Positions 33,526-42,550 of a stretch of 64,000 nt of DNA are shown here, piece by piece (position 1 is the first letter of the stretch; the number at the start of each line of letters is the position of its first letter). Origin of the DNA: Mesorhizobium sp. Z1-4. GTDB lineage: Bacteria; Pseudomonadota; Alphaproteobacteria; Rhizobiales; Rhizobiaceae. Where the stretch lies: contig NZ_RCIO01000002.1 in NCBI RefSeq assembly GCF_004000235.1, positions 513,501 to 577,500 on the forward strand. Direction: 5' to 3'. Under the pieces are notes generated by a model. That model did not search any database. It had not been told where the DNA came from and was given only the letters and a program-made list of their open reading frames with translations. The translations under genes were made by a program, and so were the position numbers.

Positions 33526-34395
33526 TCAACCGGCCTTCTTCGTGCGTGCCAGGCCGTTCTTGGCGAAGGTATAGTTGGGGTCGTATTTCAGAGCCTCGGC
33601 ATAAGAGCGCGAGGCGCGGTTGAGTTCGCCGCGCTTCTCAAGCAACGCAGCCTGCATCGCCCAGCCTTCCGGATCAGTTTTATCGAGCTTGATCGCGGTG
33701 TTGAAATCGGCGGCGGCGTTTTCGTCGTCCCCGATCGCCATGTAGGAAACGCCGCGGCCGTTGTATCCCGACGGCGACTGCGGCGCGAGCGAGATAGCCG
33801 TCGCGAAATCCTCGATGGCAAAATTATGCTGGCCGCCTGCCTGATACAGCAGTCCGCGCCGGTAATAGGCGCGCGGGTCTGTCGTATCGAGCTCGATCGC
33901 CCGCTGAAAATCGGCAAACGCTTCCTGGCGGCGGTTGGCAAGACGGTAGACTTCGCCGCGGCCGATCAGCGCGACATCATAGCTCGGATTCAACTGCAGG
34001 GCGCGGTTGTAGTCCTGCAGCGCCTGACCGTTTTCGTTGATGTCGGCATAGACATGCGCGCGGTTGGCGTAGGCCTGGAACAGGCGCGGGTTCAGGGCGA
34101 TCGCCTGATCGAAATCCTTGATCGCGTCTTCGAACTGGCCGGCCCTTGCATGCGCGGAGCCACGGACATTGTAGGCATTGGCGTCGCGCGGGTTGCGGGC
34201 GATCACGGCCGACAATGACGCGATATTCTGCTCCGAACCCTGCTCTGCCTCAATGCGACTCATGTCGATCGCCGGTCCGGTGGACTGGCAGCCAGTCAGA
34301 GCCAATGCGCCAAGAAGCACGAGCGCGGCAGTCCGCCTTCTGGCGAGGATAGGACGCAACCAGGGCGTGCCCGGTCCGATTGCCAAATTCGCCAT
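33526..34395 (-). CDS. Tetratricopeptide repeat lipoprotein
   Basis: This 289-residue protein has a signal peptide with lipobox LTGC, cysteine 36, so it should be a lipoprotein on the periplasmic side. Six or more TPR units follow, visible as repeated NPRLFQAYANRAHVYADI-like and AIKDFDQAIALNP-like helices; TPRs bind other proteins. The ATG at 34395 was chosen because it places the lipobox at normal distance; upstream in-frame ATGs at 34416 and 34500 would give an overlong leader. It lies downstream of rpsU but a good terminator separates them. Confidence 0.83.
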   Translation of the reverse strand: MANLAIGPGTPWLRPILARRRTAALVLLGALALTGCQSTGPAIDMSRIEAEQGSEQNIASLSAVIARNPRDANAYNVRGSAHARAGQFEDAIKDFDQAIALNPRLFQAYANRAHVYADINENGQALQDYNRALQLNPSYDVALIGRGEVYRLANRRQEAFADFQRAIELDTTDPRAYYRRGLLYQAGGQHNFAIEDFATAISLAPQSPSGYNGRGVSYMAIGDDENAAADFNTAIKLDKTDPEGWAMQAALLEKRGELNRASRSYAEALKYDPNYTFAKNGLARTKKAG

Positions 34396-34460
34396 GTCGT
34401 TGGAGCCCCTCGTCATTCCGGCCAGTTTCAGCCTTTTTGCATGTCTGCCGCAGGCAATTA

Positions 34461-34493
34461 AAAAGGCGGCGACGGTTGGTACCGTCCCGCCTC
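34461..34493 (-). terminator. Rho-independent terminator after rpsU
   Basis: On the minus strand AGGCGGGACGGT pairs with ACCGTCGCCGCCT around a four-base loop with one bulge, followed by TTTTT. It ends the leftward rpsU transcript before the TPR lipoprotein gene. Confidence 0.85.
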
Positions 34494-34530
34494 TTCTCAT
34501 AACCGCCGAAAAGGACGAAATATAGGCGCT

Positions 34531-34761
34531 TTAGCGCGCCGCTACCCGTCCGCCGCCGACCAGCCCTTCGCGCTGGGCGCGCTTGCGCGCCAGCTTGCGG
34601 GCGCGGCGCACGGCTTCCGCCTTTTCGCGGGCGCGCTTTTCAGAGGGCTTTTCGTAGTGGCCGCGCATCTTCATTTCGCGGAAGATGCCTTCGCGCTGCA
34701 TCTTTTTCTTAAGCGCACGAAGCGCCTGGTCAACATTGTTGTCCCGAACGAGTACCTGCAC
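34531..34761 (-). CDS. rpsU: 30S ribosomal protein S21
   Basis: This 76-residue basic protein is S21 of the small ribosomal subunit, needed for start-site recognition. The core [19 protein letters not shown] is followed by [19 protein letters not shown], the standard family sequence. GTG at 34761 was chosen because AGGA lies eight bases upstream and relatives begin MQVLVRDNN; a second GTG at 34791 would add ten residues (start [10 protein letters not shown]). It has its own promoter and terminator. Confidence 0.95.
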   Translation of the reverse strand: MQVLVRDNNVDQALRALKKKMQREGIFREMKMRGHYEKPSEKRAREKAEAVRRARKLARKRAQREGLVGGGRVAAR

Positions 34762-34843
34762 CGTGTTTTCCTGTTCAAGGGCAAGAGCCACGCCTTGCCA
34801 TAGCCAAACGCTTCCGCCACGTCACCGCTGCGAATTGTGGCGG

Positions 34844-34872
34844 CTCATAGCAGACCGGTTGAGCGTTGTCGA
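34844..34872 (-). promoter_or_regulatory. Promoter of rpsU
   Basis: On the minus strand TCGACA (34867-34872), 17 bases, TATGAG (34844-34849). It predicts a leader of roughly 75 bases before the rpsU start codon. Confidence 0.5.
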
Positions 34873-34904
34873 GCAGGAAAGCACAGCGCCCGGAATTCCG
34901 GCGC

Positions 34905-35273
34905 TTACCGCCCGATCAGCCAGACGATGCGCTCCACGGAAACGGCGTAGTGCAGGGCGGTCAAAGCCGCAAGGGCGATACCCGCTCCGGAATGGCCCGA
35001 GAGCACCAGAGCGAGCGCGGCGCCGAACAACACGATAAGCTCAAGCGCCAGCCGGACGAGCCCCGGCACCGGCACCGGCGCGGCGCCTGAACGGCTGGGA
35101 TCGCCCGGTACAGCGAAGGTGACCCACAGCGCCATCGCGATCGACGGAAGTGCGATCGCGGCGACCCAGTTCCAGGGTGCGGACATAAGCCTCCAGCCGG
35201 CGATGGCGAAAGCCGCAACGGCTGCAAGCTCCAGCGCAAAACGCAACCCCAGGTTCCACCACGCATAGGCCAT
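34905..35273 (-). CDS. YrdB/DUF2568 family membrane protein
   Basis: This 122-residue protein has four predicted membrane helices and matches the DUF2568 (YrdB) pattern: an LGLRFALELAAVAAFAIAGW first helix, a WVTFAVPGDPSRSG loop and an LVRLALELIVLFGAALAL third helix. Function unknown. It is divergent from the sarcosine oxidase operon and codirectional with rpsU, but the rpsU promoter lies between them. Confidence 0.75.
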   Translation of the reverse strand: MAYAWWNLGLRFALELAAVAAFAIAGWRLMSAPWNWVAAIALPSIAMALWVTFAVPGDPSRSGAAPVPVPGLVRLALELIVLFGAALALVLSGHSGAGIALAALTALHYAVSVERIVWLIGR

Positions 35274-35452
35274 CGGCCGCTCCTCTCATAATCCAGCAAA
35301 CGGGGCTGCCGGCCGGCCGGCAAGACCACTCACGTCGCAAACTGCCAAATGCCGTCGCAATCAGTGCAAGGCTGGCGACTGCACTTGGCTAGTGGTAGGC
35401 AAGTTTGCCGGTGCTTTTCAATGCCGTGCAGGACGGAGAGCCGGGGTTCGCC

Positions 35453-36706
35453 ATGCGTCGTTTTTCAGCTTTTGCCATCGCCCGCGAAGCGCTGCGCGGC
35501 CATAAGGGCTGGGGCGAGCAATGGGCCTCGCCGGAGCCGCGCGAGGAATACGACGTCGTCATCGTCGGCGCGGGCGGCCACGGACTTGGCGCGGCCTATT
35601 ATCTTGCTGCGGAGCACGGCATCACCAATGTCGCGGTGATTGAAAAAGGCTGGCTCGGTGGCGGCAACACAGGCCGCAACACCACGATCATCCGCTCCAA
35701 CTATCTCTATGACGAGAGTGCGGGCATCTACAATCACGCTCTGAATTTGTGGGACGGTCTCAGCCAGGAGCTCAACTACAACGTCATGTATTCGGCGCGC
35801 GGCGTTATGATGCTGGCGCACAATGAGCACGACAGGCAGTCGTTCCAGCGCCATGTGCACGCCAACCGGCTGAATGGCGTCGACAATGAGTGGCTGACGC
35901 CGGAGCAGGCAAAGTCGTTCTGTCCGCCGCTCAACATCTCGCGCGAGGCGCGCTACCCGGTCGTGGGCGCGGCGCTACAGCGCCGCGGCGGTGTCGCCCG
36001 GCATGACGCTGTCGCCTGGGGGTATGCACGTGGTGCTTCTGCCCGCGGTGTCCACATCATCCAGAATTGTGAAGTGACCGGCATTCGGCGCGCGCGGCAG
36101 GGCCATGTCACCGGTGTTGAAACATCGCGCGGGTTCATCGGCGCCAGGAAGGTCGGTGTCGTCGCGGCCGGACACTCCTCCGTGCTCATGCAGATGGCAG
36201 GCGTGAAGGTGCCGCTTGAAAGCTATCCGCTGCAGGCGCTGGTGTCGGAGCCGGTGAAGCCGGTGTTTCCATGTGTTGTCATGTCGAACACGGTGCATGC
36301 CTATATTTCCCAGTCGGACAAGGGCGAGCTCGTCATCGGTGCCGGCACCGACCAGTACAACTCCTATTCGCAGACCGGCGGCGTGCACATTCTCACGCAT
36401 ACGCTGGAAGCGATCTGCGAGATGTTCCCGATCTTCACGCGCATGAAAATGCTGCGTTCCTGGGGCGGCATTGTCGACGTGACGCCCGACCGTTCGCCGA
36501 TCCTGGCCAAGACCCCGGTGCCGGGGCTTTACGTCAATTGCGGCTGGGGCACGGGCGGCTTCAAGGCGACGCCGGGTTCCGCGCATGTGTTCGCGCACAC
36601 CATCGCGCGCGATGAACCGCACCCGATCAACGCGCCGTTCACGCTGGAGCGTTTCCGCACCGGGCGGCTGATCGACGAGGCAGCCGCTGCTGCCGTGGCG
36701 CATTGA
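35453..36706 (+). CDS. soxB: Sarcosine oxidase subunit beta
   Basis: This 417-residue subunit of heterotetrameric sarcosine oxidase carries the sarcosine-oxidising FAD and the covalently held FMN. Sarcosine (N-methylglycine) is oxidised to glycine, with the methyl group passed to tetrahydrofolate. The N-terminal [20 protein letters not shown] is typical; the FAD motif [12 protein letters not shown] is at 35-46; histidine 184 in ARHD matches the covalent-FMN histidine of the family. The ATG at 35453 was chosen by the family N-terminus; an upstream in-frame TTG at 35405 is not supported. First gene of soxBDAG, but a 195-base spacer with a mosaic palindrome follows it. Confidence 0.95.
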   Translation: MRRFSAFAIAREALRGHKGWGEQWASPEPREEYDVVIVGAGGHGLGAAYYLAAEHGITNVAVIEKGWLGGGNTGRNTTIIRSNYLYDESAGIYNHALNLWDGLSQELNYNVMYSARGVMMLAHNEHDRQSFQRHVHANRLNGVDNEWLTPEQAKSFCPPLNISREARYPVVGAALQRRGGVARHDAVAWGYARGASARGVHIIQNCEVTGIRRARQGHVTGVETSRGFIGARKVGVVAAGHSSVLMQMAGVKVPLESYPLQALVSEPVKPVFPCVVMSNTVHAYISQSDKGELVIGAGTDQYNSYSQTGGVHILTHTLEAICEMFPIFTRMKMLRSWGGIVDVTPDRSPILAKTPVPGLYVNCGWGTGGFKATPGSAHVFAHTIARDEPHPINAPFTLERFRTGRLIDEAAAAAVAH

Positions 36707-36726
36707 TTTTGGCAAGATGATAACTC

Positions 36727-36864
36727 ACCCCCACTCTGCCTCGCTACACTCGGCACCTCTCCCCCTCAAAGGGCGAGAGGAAAGCCGGGCTGAAGCGCTG
36801 GTGCATTTCCTCTCCCCTTGCGTTCGGGGGAGAGGTGGTTTGCGAAGCAAACCGGAGTGGGGGT
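36727..36864. repeat. RIME-like mosaic palindromic element
   Basis: This 138-base element between soxB and soxD is built of nested inverted repeats. Outer arms ACCCCCACTC (36727-36736) and GAGTGGGGGT (36855-36864) match perfectly. Inside are a CCTCTCCCCC/GGGCGAGAGG hairpin with one mismatch (36756-36780), a perfect CCTCTCCCC/GGGGAGAGG hairpin (36809-36835) and a perfect GGTTTGC-GAA-GCAAACC hairpin (36837-36853). This composition is typical of rhizobial intergenic mosaic elements, which are transcribed in many intergenic spaces. Only one copy is present in the window. Confidence 0.8.
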
Positions 36865-36901
36865 CGAGGAACCCTGTGGGCGACGTTGCTATGGGAAAGA
36901 A

Positions 36902-37351
36902 ATGCTTCTGATCAGATGTCCCTATTGCGAAGAAGATCGGCCGGAGCTCGAGTTTCGCCATGCGGGCCAGGCACATATCGCGCGGCCGGCCAACATGGCC
37001 GAAATCTCGGATGAGGAATTCGAAGAGTATTTCTTCATCAGACAGAACCCGAAGGGCCTCTATTTCGAGCGCTGGCGGCATATCCATGGTTGCGCGCGCT
37101 TCTTCAACGCGGCGCGTGACACCGTCTCCGACAAGTTCGTGAAGACCTATAAGGCCGGCGAGAAGAAGCCGTCGGTCGCCAAGCCGAAGGCGCCCCCGGC
37201 CAAGCGCGCGGCTGCTCAGCCAGCCTCCGCCAAGGCGGCGCCGAAGAAAGCTGCGCCGACGAAAGCCGCGGCCAAGCCAGCCCGAAAGGCGCCGGCTAAA
37301 CGGGCCTCAACGGGCGGCACCAAAACACGGCGTGGAGCCAACAAGCCATGA
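36902..37351 (+). CDS. soxD: Sarcosine oxidase subunit delta with basic C-terminal tail
   Basis: This 149-residue protein is the small zinc-binding subunit of sarcosine oxidase. Residues 1-85 are the conserved part: RCPYCEEDRPELEF with cysteines 6 and 9, and WRHIHGCARFF with histidine 60 and cysteine 64, the expected zinc ligands. Family members are usually about 90-110 residues; here residues 86-149 add a lysine/alanine/proline-rich tail. The start ATG has GGGAAAGAA upstream; the frame stays open further upstream into the repeat element, but that part is not coding. It overlaps soxA by four bases. Confidence 0.92.
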   Translation: MLLIRCPYCEEDRPELEFRHAGQAHIARPANMAEISDEEFEEYFFIRQNPKGLYFERWRHIHGCARFFNAARDTVSDKFVKTYKAGEKKPSVAKPKAPPAKRAAAQPASAKAAPKKAAPTKAAAKPARKAPAKRASTGGTKTRRGANKP

Positions 37352-40335
37352 CCGCTCACCGTCTTCCAAAGGCCGGGCGACTGACACCGGCGCGCGAAGT
37401 GCGCTTTTCCTTCGACGGCAAGGCGATGACCGGGCTTGACGGCGACACGCTTGCTTCCGCACTGCTCGCCAACGACGTGCACCTCGTCGGGCGCTCGTTC
37501 AAATATCACCGCCCGCGCGGCATTCTCTCGGCTGGCTCGGAGGAACCGAACGCACTGGTGGGCATTCGCCGCGATGCTGCGCGGCAGACACCCAATGTGC
37601 GTGCCACCGTGCAGGAGATATATGACGGGCTGGAAGCTGTGTCGCAGAACCGCTGGCCGTCGCTTTCTTTCGACACCGGTGCGGTCAACGACCTTGCGGC
37701 TCCGTTCTTTTCCGCCGGCTTCTACTACAAGACCTTCATGTGGCCGAAACTGGCCTGGAAGCGGCTCTATGAGCCGAACATCAGGGCAGCGGCCGGCCTG
37801 GGCGCTGCGCCCGACGAACCCGATCCGGACCTCTATGCATCCCGCTATGCGCATTGCGATGTGCTGATTGCAGGTGGCGGCGCTGCCGGCATCGCGGCAG
37901 CTGTCGGTGCGGCCGAGGCTGGTGCCTCGGTCATTCTTGCCGACGAGCAATCGGAGATCGGCGGCGCTTTGCGCTTCGAGGCGGGTGCTTCAATCGACGG
38001 GCAGGACGGCTGGTCCTGGGCGCGGGCTCAGATGGCGAAGCTCTCGGCAATGCCCAATGTGAGAGTGCTCACCCGTTGCACGGTGTTTGGCTACCATGCC
38101 CAGAACATGGTTGTACTGGCCGAACGGCTGACCGACCACCTGGCCAACCCCGCGCCAGAAATGTCGCGCGAGCGGCTTTGGCAGGTGCGGGCGAAGCATG
38201 TGATCCTCGCCACCGGTGCAATCGAACGGCATATGGTGTTTCCAGGCAATGACCGGCCGGGCGTCATGCTGGCGAGTGCCGCGCGCAGCTATCTCAACCA
38301 TTTCGGTGTTGCCGTAGGCAAACGCGTCGGCATCTACACGGCGAACGATTCCGCCTATTATGCCGCGCTCGACCTGAAGCGTGCGGGGCAGAAAGTTCAG
38401 GCAGTCGTCGATCTGCGTGAGGATCCGAAAAGTGCGATTGTCGAAGAGGCGCGGGCCGCCGGCATTGAGGTTCTGACCGGGCATGGCGTTGTTGCGACCA
38501 ATGGTCGGCTGCGCGTTTCCGGTATGATCGCGCGGCCCAGGGATGGCGGGCGCGAGCGCAGCTTTTCCGTCGATGCGCTTTTGACTTCTGCCGGATGGAC
38601 GCCGTCGGTGCATCTCTTCTCGCAATCGCGCGGCAAGCTTGCATTCGATGCCGGGCGGCAGATTTTCCTTCCAGGCGAGAACGCTCAGGAGTGCGCTTCG
38701 ATTGGTGCCTGTAGCGGCATGGAAGACCTCGCGGCGGTGCTCGATGCCGGCTACGCGGCAGGCGAACAGGCTGCGCGAAAGGTCGGAGGCTCCGCCTCGT
38801 CCACAATGAGGAAAGTCCAGAGTGAAAGCTGGTCGGGCGGCATGGTCGGAGCCGGGCCGGGTGCCGGCGCGGACGACACGTCGCGCGCCTTCGTCGACTT
38901 CCAGAACGACGTCACCGCCAAGGATATTCGTCAGGCGGTGCGTGAGGGTATGCGCTCAATCGAGCACGTAAAACGCTTCACCACCAATGGCATGGCAACC
39001 GACCAGGGCAAGACATCAAACCTGCACGGCCTGGCAATCGCTGCCGAGGCGTTGGACAAGCCCATTCCCGAGGTCGGGCTCACCACATTCAGGCAGCCCT
39101 TCACACCGGTGACATTCGGCGCGCTGGTCGGGCACAATCGCGGCGCACTGTTCGATGTGACGCGGCGCACGCCTATGCATCAGTGGGCAGAGAACCATGG
39201 CGCGGTGTTCGAGGATGTCGGCAACTGGAAACGCGCCTGGTATTTCCCGCGCGCCGGGGAAGACAAGCACGCAGCCGTTGCGCGCGAGTGCCGCACGGTA
39301 CGCGCGGCGGCGGGTGTCTTCGACGCCTCGACGCTAGGCAAGATCGAGGTCGTCGGGCCGGACGCAGCGGCCTTCCTGGAGCTGATGTACACCAATCCCT
39401 GGCAGAAGCTCGGTGTCGGCCGGTGCCGCTACGGGCTGATGCTGCGCGAAGACGGCTTCATCTACGATGACGGCGTTATTGGTCGCATAGCTGACGGCCG
39501 CTTTCATGTAACGACAACTACAGGCGGCGCGCCGCGCGTGCTGCAGCACATGGAAGACTATCTGCAGACCGAATTTCCGCATCTGAATGTCTGGCTCACC
39601 TCCGCTTCCGAACAATGGGCGGTAATTGCGGTGCAGGGGCCGAAGGCGCGCGAGATCATCGCGCCATTGGTGGAAGGCTGCGACATTTCCGATGAGGCGA
39701 TGCCGCACATGTCGGTGCGCGAATGCCGGGTCGGCGGTGCGCCGGCACGTCTGTTCCGTATGTCGTTCACCGGCGAACGCGGCTTCGAGATCAATGTGCC
39801 GGCCGATTATGGACCCGCCGTGATGGAGATGGTCTGGGCGCAGGCCCAGAATCATGGCGCCTGCATGTATGGCACCGAAACGATGCACGTGCTGCGTGCC
39901 GAGAAGGGCTACATCATCGTCGGACAGGAGACCGACGGCACGGTGACGCCGAACGATTGCGGGCTCGACTGGGCGATCGGCAAGAAGAAGGCCGATTTCG
40001 TCGGCATCAGGGGCCTGAAGCGGCCCGACCTCGTTGGCGGCGGACGCAAGCAGCTGGTGGGCCTTTTGACCAAAAACCAGAAGCACTCGCTGGACGAAGG
40101 CGCGCAGATCGTCGCCGACCCGCAACAGCCGAAGCCGATGACCATGCTCGGCCATGTCACGTCTGCCTACTGGTCGCCGACACTCGGCCGAAGCTTTGCA
40201 TTGGCGCTGATTGCCGATGGACGAGCACGATTGGGCGAAACACTTTTCGTGCCGATGCCGGGCGGCAAGGCCATCGAGGTCGATGTAACGGGCACGGTGT
40301 TCTACGACGAAAGCGGGGAGAAGCTGCATGGCTAA
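37348..40335 (+). CDS. soxA: Sarcosine oxidase subunit alpha
   Basis: This 995-residue subunit binds NAD+ and tetrahydrofolate and passes electrons and the methylene group within the sarcosine oxidase complex. An N-terminal ferredoxin-like segment (about 15-75, with RSFKYHRPRGILSAGSEEPN) is followed by a dinucleotide-binding domain (AGGGAAG at 175-181, further motif GKRVGIYTANDSAYYAALDL) and a C-terminal half of GcvT/aminomethyltransferase type from about residue 590, including GFEINVPADYGPAVMEMVW. It overlaps soxD by four bases and soxG by eight. The full length fits the family. Confidence 0.96.
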   Translation: MTAHRLPKAGRLTPAREVRFSFDGKAMTGLDGDTLASALLANDVHLVGRSFKYHRPRGILSAGSEEPNALVGIRRDAARQTPNVRATVQEIYDGLEAVSQNRWPSLSFDTGAVNDLAAPFFSAGFYYKTFMWPKLAWKRLYEPNIRAAAGLGAAPDEPDPDLYASRYAHCDVLIAGGGAAGIAAAVGAAEAGASVILADEQSEIGGALRFEAGASIDGQDGWSWARAQMAKLSAMPNVRVLTRCTVFGYHAQNMVVLAERLTDHLANPAPEMSRERLWQVRAKHVILATGAIERHMVFPGNDRPGVMLASAARSYLNHFGVAVGKRVGIYTANDSAYYAALDLKRAGQKVQAVVDLREDPKSAIVEEARAAGIEVLTGHGVVATNGRLRVSGMIARPRDGGRERSFSVDALLTSAGWTPSVHLFSQSRGKLAFDAGRQIFLPGENAQECASIGACSGMEDLAAVLDAGYAAGEQAARKVGGSASSTMRKVQSESWSGGMVGAGPGAGADDTSRAFVDFQNDVTAKDIRQAVREGMRSIEHVKRFTTNGMATDQGKTSNLHGLAIAAEALDKPIPEVGLTTFRQPFTPVTFGALVGHNRGALFDVTRRTPMHQWAENHGAVFEDVGNWKRAWYFPRAGEDKHAAVARECRTVRAAAGVFDASTLGKIEVVGPDAAAFLELMYTNPWQKLGVGRCRYGLMLREDGFIYDDGVIGRIADGRFHVTTTTGGAPRVLQHMEDYLQTEFPHLNVWLTSASEQWAVIAVQGPKAREIIAPLVEGCDISDEAMPHMSVRECRVGGAPARLFRMSFTGERGFEINVPADYGPAVMEMVWAQAQNHGACMYGTETMHVLRAEKGYIIVGQETDGTVTPNDCGLDWAIGKKKADFVGIRGLKRPDLVGGGRKQLVGLLTKNQKHSLDEGAQIVADPQQPKPMTMLGHVTSAYWSPTLGRSFALALIADGRARLGETLFVPMPGGKAIEVDVTGTVFYDESGEKLHG

Positions 40336-40918
40336 GCGCGCAAAGGCCGCGATGCCCGCTGCATCGGCATTCCCGGTGCCGCGCCGCGATGGCGTGCTCA
40401 TCGGTCGTATGACAGCCTCGCCGGCTGTGACGGTGACGCCCGGCGGGCAGGCATCGCGCCTTTCGCTGCGCGCACCGGAGAAGTCCCGCGCTGTGCTGTC
40501 GCGTGCATTGGGCCTCAAACTGCCCGAAACACCCAGGGCGACCGTTCAAGCCGGTTCACGCACTGCAATCTGGCTCGGGCCCGATGAATGGCTGGTGCTC
40601 GACGATCCCGACGTCGATCTGATGGCCGGTATGGCTACGGTGAAGGCTTTGCATTCGGCAGTCGATATTTCACATCGCAACCAGGCGATCATGGTGGCGG
40701 GACCCAGTGTCGAGGCTACGCTCAATGCCGGCTGCCCGCTCGATCTTTCGGAAACCGCGTTCCCGGTCGGTAACGCGACCCGCACGGTGCTCGGCAAGGC
40801 CGAGATCGTGCTTTGGCGGACGGACGCAAAGACGTTCCGCGTCGAATGCTGGCGCTCTTTCGCGGATTACTGCTTCACGCTCTTGGCTTCGGGTGCGCGC
40901 GACGCCGCCATGGGATGA
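40328..40918 (+). CDS. soxG: Sarcosine oxidase subunit gamma
   Basis: This 196-residue subunit completes the sarcosine oxidase heterotetramer; its role is structural. It matches the SoxG pattern: an SLRAPEKSRAVLSRALGLKLPETP region, WLGPDEWLVLDDP, VDISHRNQAIMVAGPSVEATLNAGCPLDL and a C-terminal VECWRSFADYCFTLL, related in fold to the GcvT C-terminal part. It starts inside the end of soxA and ends the operon. No clear terminator was found after it. Confidence 0.93.
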   Translation: MAKRAKAAMPAASAFPVPRRDGVLIGRMTASPAVTVTPGGQASRLSLRAPEKSRAVLSRALGLKLPETPRATVQAGSRTAIWLGPDEWLVLDDPDVDLMAGMATVKALHSAVDISHRNQAIMVAGPSVEATLNAGCPLDLSETAFPVGNATRTVLGKAEIVLWRTDAKTFRVECWRSFADYCFTLLASGARDAAMG

Positions 40919-40968
40919 CCCGATTTTGGCCCTAGGCTCGTCTGCCAAGGCATGTTTGCCGGATTTGA

Positions 40969-41175
<207 letters not shown>

Positions 41176-41316
41176 AAAAGGCTGCAGGTGCCGGCGAGAG
41201 CCTGTCTGGCCCATACGGTTCGCCGGCTTGAGTCTGGCTGACGCACAACGATCCGCCTAGTTGTGGCGCTGCGCCGGTCTGCCCGGCGCGCAATATTCTC
41301 CTGACGATACCCGGCG

Positions 41317-42549
41317 ATGCACGTGCAGGCACAGGCTCATTTCGACAGCAGCTATTCGTGGGCACGGCTCGGCATATCGATTCTGATAGCGACGATCGGG
41401 AATGTCGGCATGTGGGCCGTGGTCGTCGTTTTGCCCGCAGTGCAGGCGGAATTTGGCGTCGAACGTGGTGACGCATCGCTCGCCTACACGATGACGATGG
41501 TCGGTTTCGCGGTCGGGAATGTGCTTTTCGGCCGCTATATCGACCGGCGTGGCATCGCCGTTCCGGTCGCGATTGCTTCTGTCGCCAATGGCGCCGGGTT
41601 CATTCTGGCGGGCATGGCTCAGTCGATCTGGCTTTTCGCGCTCGTTCAGGGCGTGTTGATCGGAATTGGTACCGCTATCAATTTCGGACCGCTGCTTGCC
41701 GACGTTTCGCACTGGTTCTGGAAGCGGCGCGGGCTGGCCGTGGCCGCTGCCGCCAGCGGCAATTATCTCGCGGGCGCCGTGTGGCCGCCGGTGATGAACT
41801 ACTTCCTCGCCGATGCAGGCTGGCGGGCGACTTACATTGGCATCGGCATCTTCATCGTCGCAACGATCGTGCCGCTGTCGCTGCTGCTGCGCCGCCCGCG
41901 ACCGGCAGAAACCATGCAGGCTGACGGCACGACAAACGGTCCGCCGCTCAAGCAGATAGCAATGTCGAAGAACGCCCTTCTGGCCTTGCTCTTCGTGTCA
42001 GGCGTCGGCTGCTGCGTGGCAATGGCCATGCCGCAGGTGCATATCGTCGCCTATTGCGTCGACCTTGGCTACGGTGTTGCGCGCGGCTCGGAAATGCTCT
42101 CGATCATGCTGGCTGCCGGCATTGTAAGCCGCCTTGCGTCGGGCGTGCTTGCCGACAAGATCGGCGGCATTGCCACGGTGCTTGTCGGTTCTGTGGGGCA
42201 GGCATTGTCGCTGCTGCTGTTCATACCCTTCGACGGCCTGGTGTCGCTCTATGTCGTGTCGCTTGTGTTCGGTCTGGTTCAGGGCGGCATCGTGCCAGGT
42301 TACGCCATCATCGTTCGCGAATATCTGCCCGCGAAAGTGGCGGGCGAGCGGGTCGGGATCGTCATCATGGCGACGATTATCGGCATGGCCTTAGGCGGCT
42401 GGATGTCAGGCTTCATCTACGACCTCACCGGCTCCTACGCTGCTGCATTCATCAATGGTATCGGCTGGAATCTGCTCAATATTGCCGCGATACTGCTGAT
42501 CGTGCTGAAGACGCGTGGGCGCAAACGGCTGGCTGCGGTGGCGGCCTAG
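41317..42549 (+). CDS. Major facilitator superfamily transporter
   Basis: This 410-residue protein has 12 predicted membrane helices and the MFS repeat. The intracellular loop 2-3 motif appears as GNVLFGRYIDRRGIAVP and its counterpart in the second half as SRLASGVLADKIGGI. It resembles oxalate/formate- and monocarboxylate-type MFS members, so a carboxylate substrate is plausible but not proved. It ends one base before the stop of the leftward SDR gene. A carboxylate transporter next to the CoA-dependent degradation operon would fit. Confidence 0.85.
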   Translation: MHVQAQAHFDSSYSWARLGISILIATIGNVGMWAVVVVLPAVQAEFGVERGDASLAYTMTMVGFAVGNVLFGRYIDRRGIAVPVAIASVANGAGFILAGMAQSIWLFALVQGVLIGIGTAINFGPLLADVSHWFWKRRGLAVAAAASGNYLAGAVWPPVMNYFLADAGWRATYIGIGIFIVATIVPLSLLLRRPRPAETMQADGTTNGPPLKQIAMSKNALLALLFVSGVGCCVAMAMPQVHIVAYCVDLGYGVARGSEMLSIMLAAGIVSRLASGVLADKIGGIATVLVGSVGQALSLLLFIPFDGLVSLYVVSLVFGLVQGGIVPGYAIIVREYLPAKVAGERVGIVIMATIIGMALGGWMSGFIYDLTGSYAAAFINGIGWNLLNIAAILLIVLKTRGRKRLAAVAA

Positions 42550-42550
42550 A

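Noticed and set aside
35307-35322. Perfect 16-base palindrome TGCCGGCCGGCCGGCA between DUF2568 and soxB
   Set aside because: It is a simple CCGG repeat that arises easily in high-GC DNA; no T-run or matching second site gives it a role.
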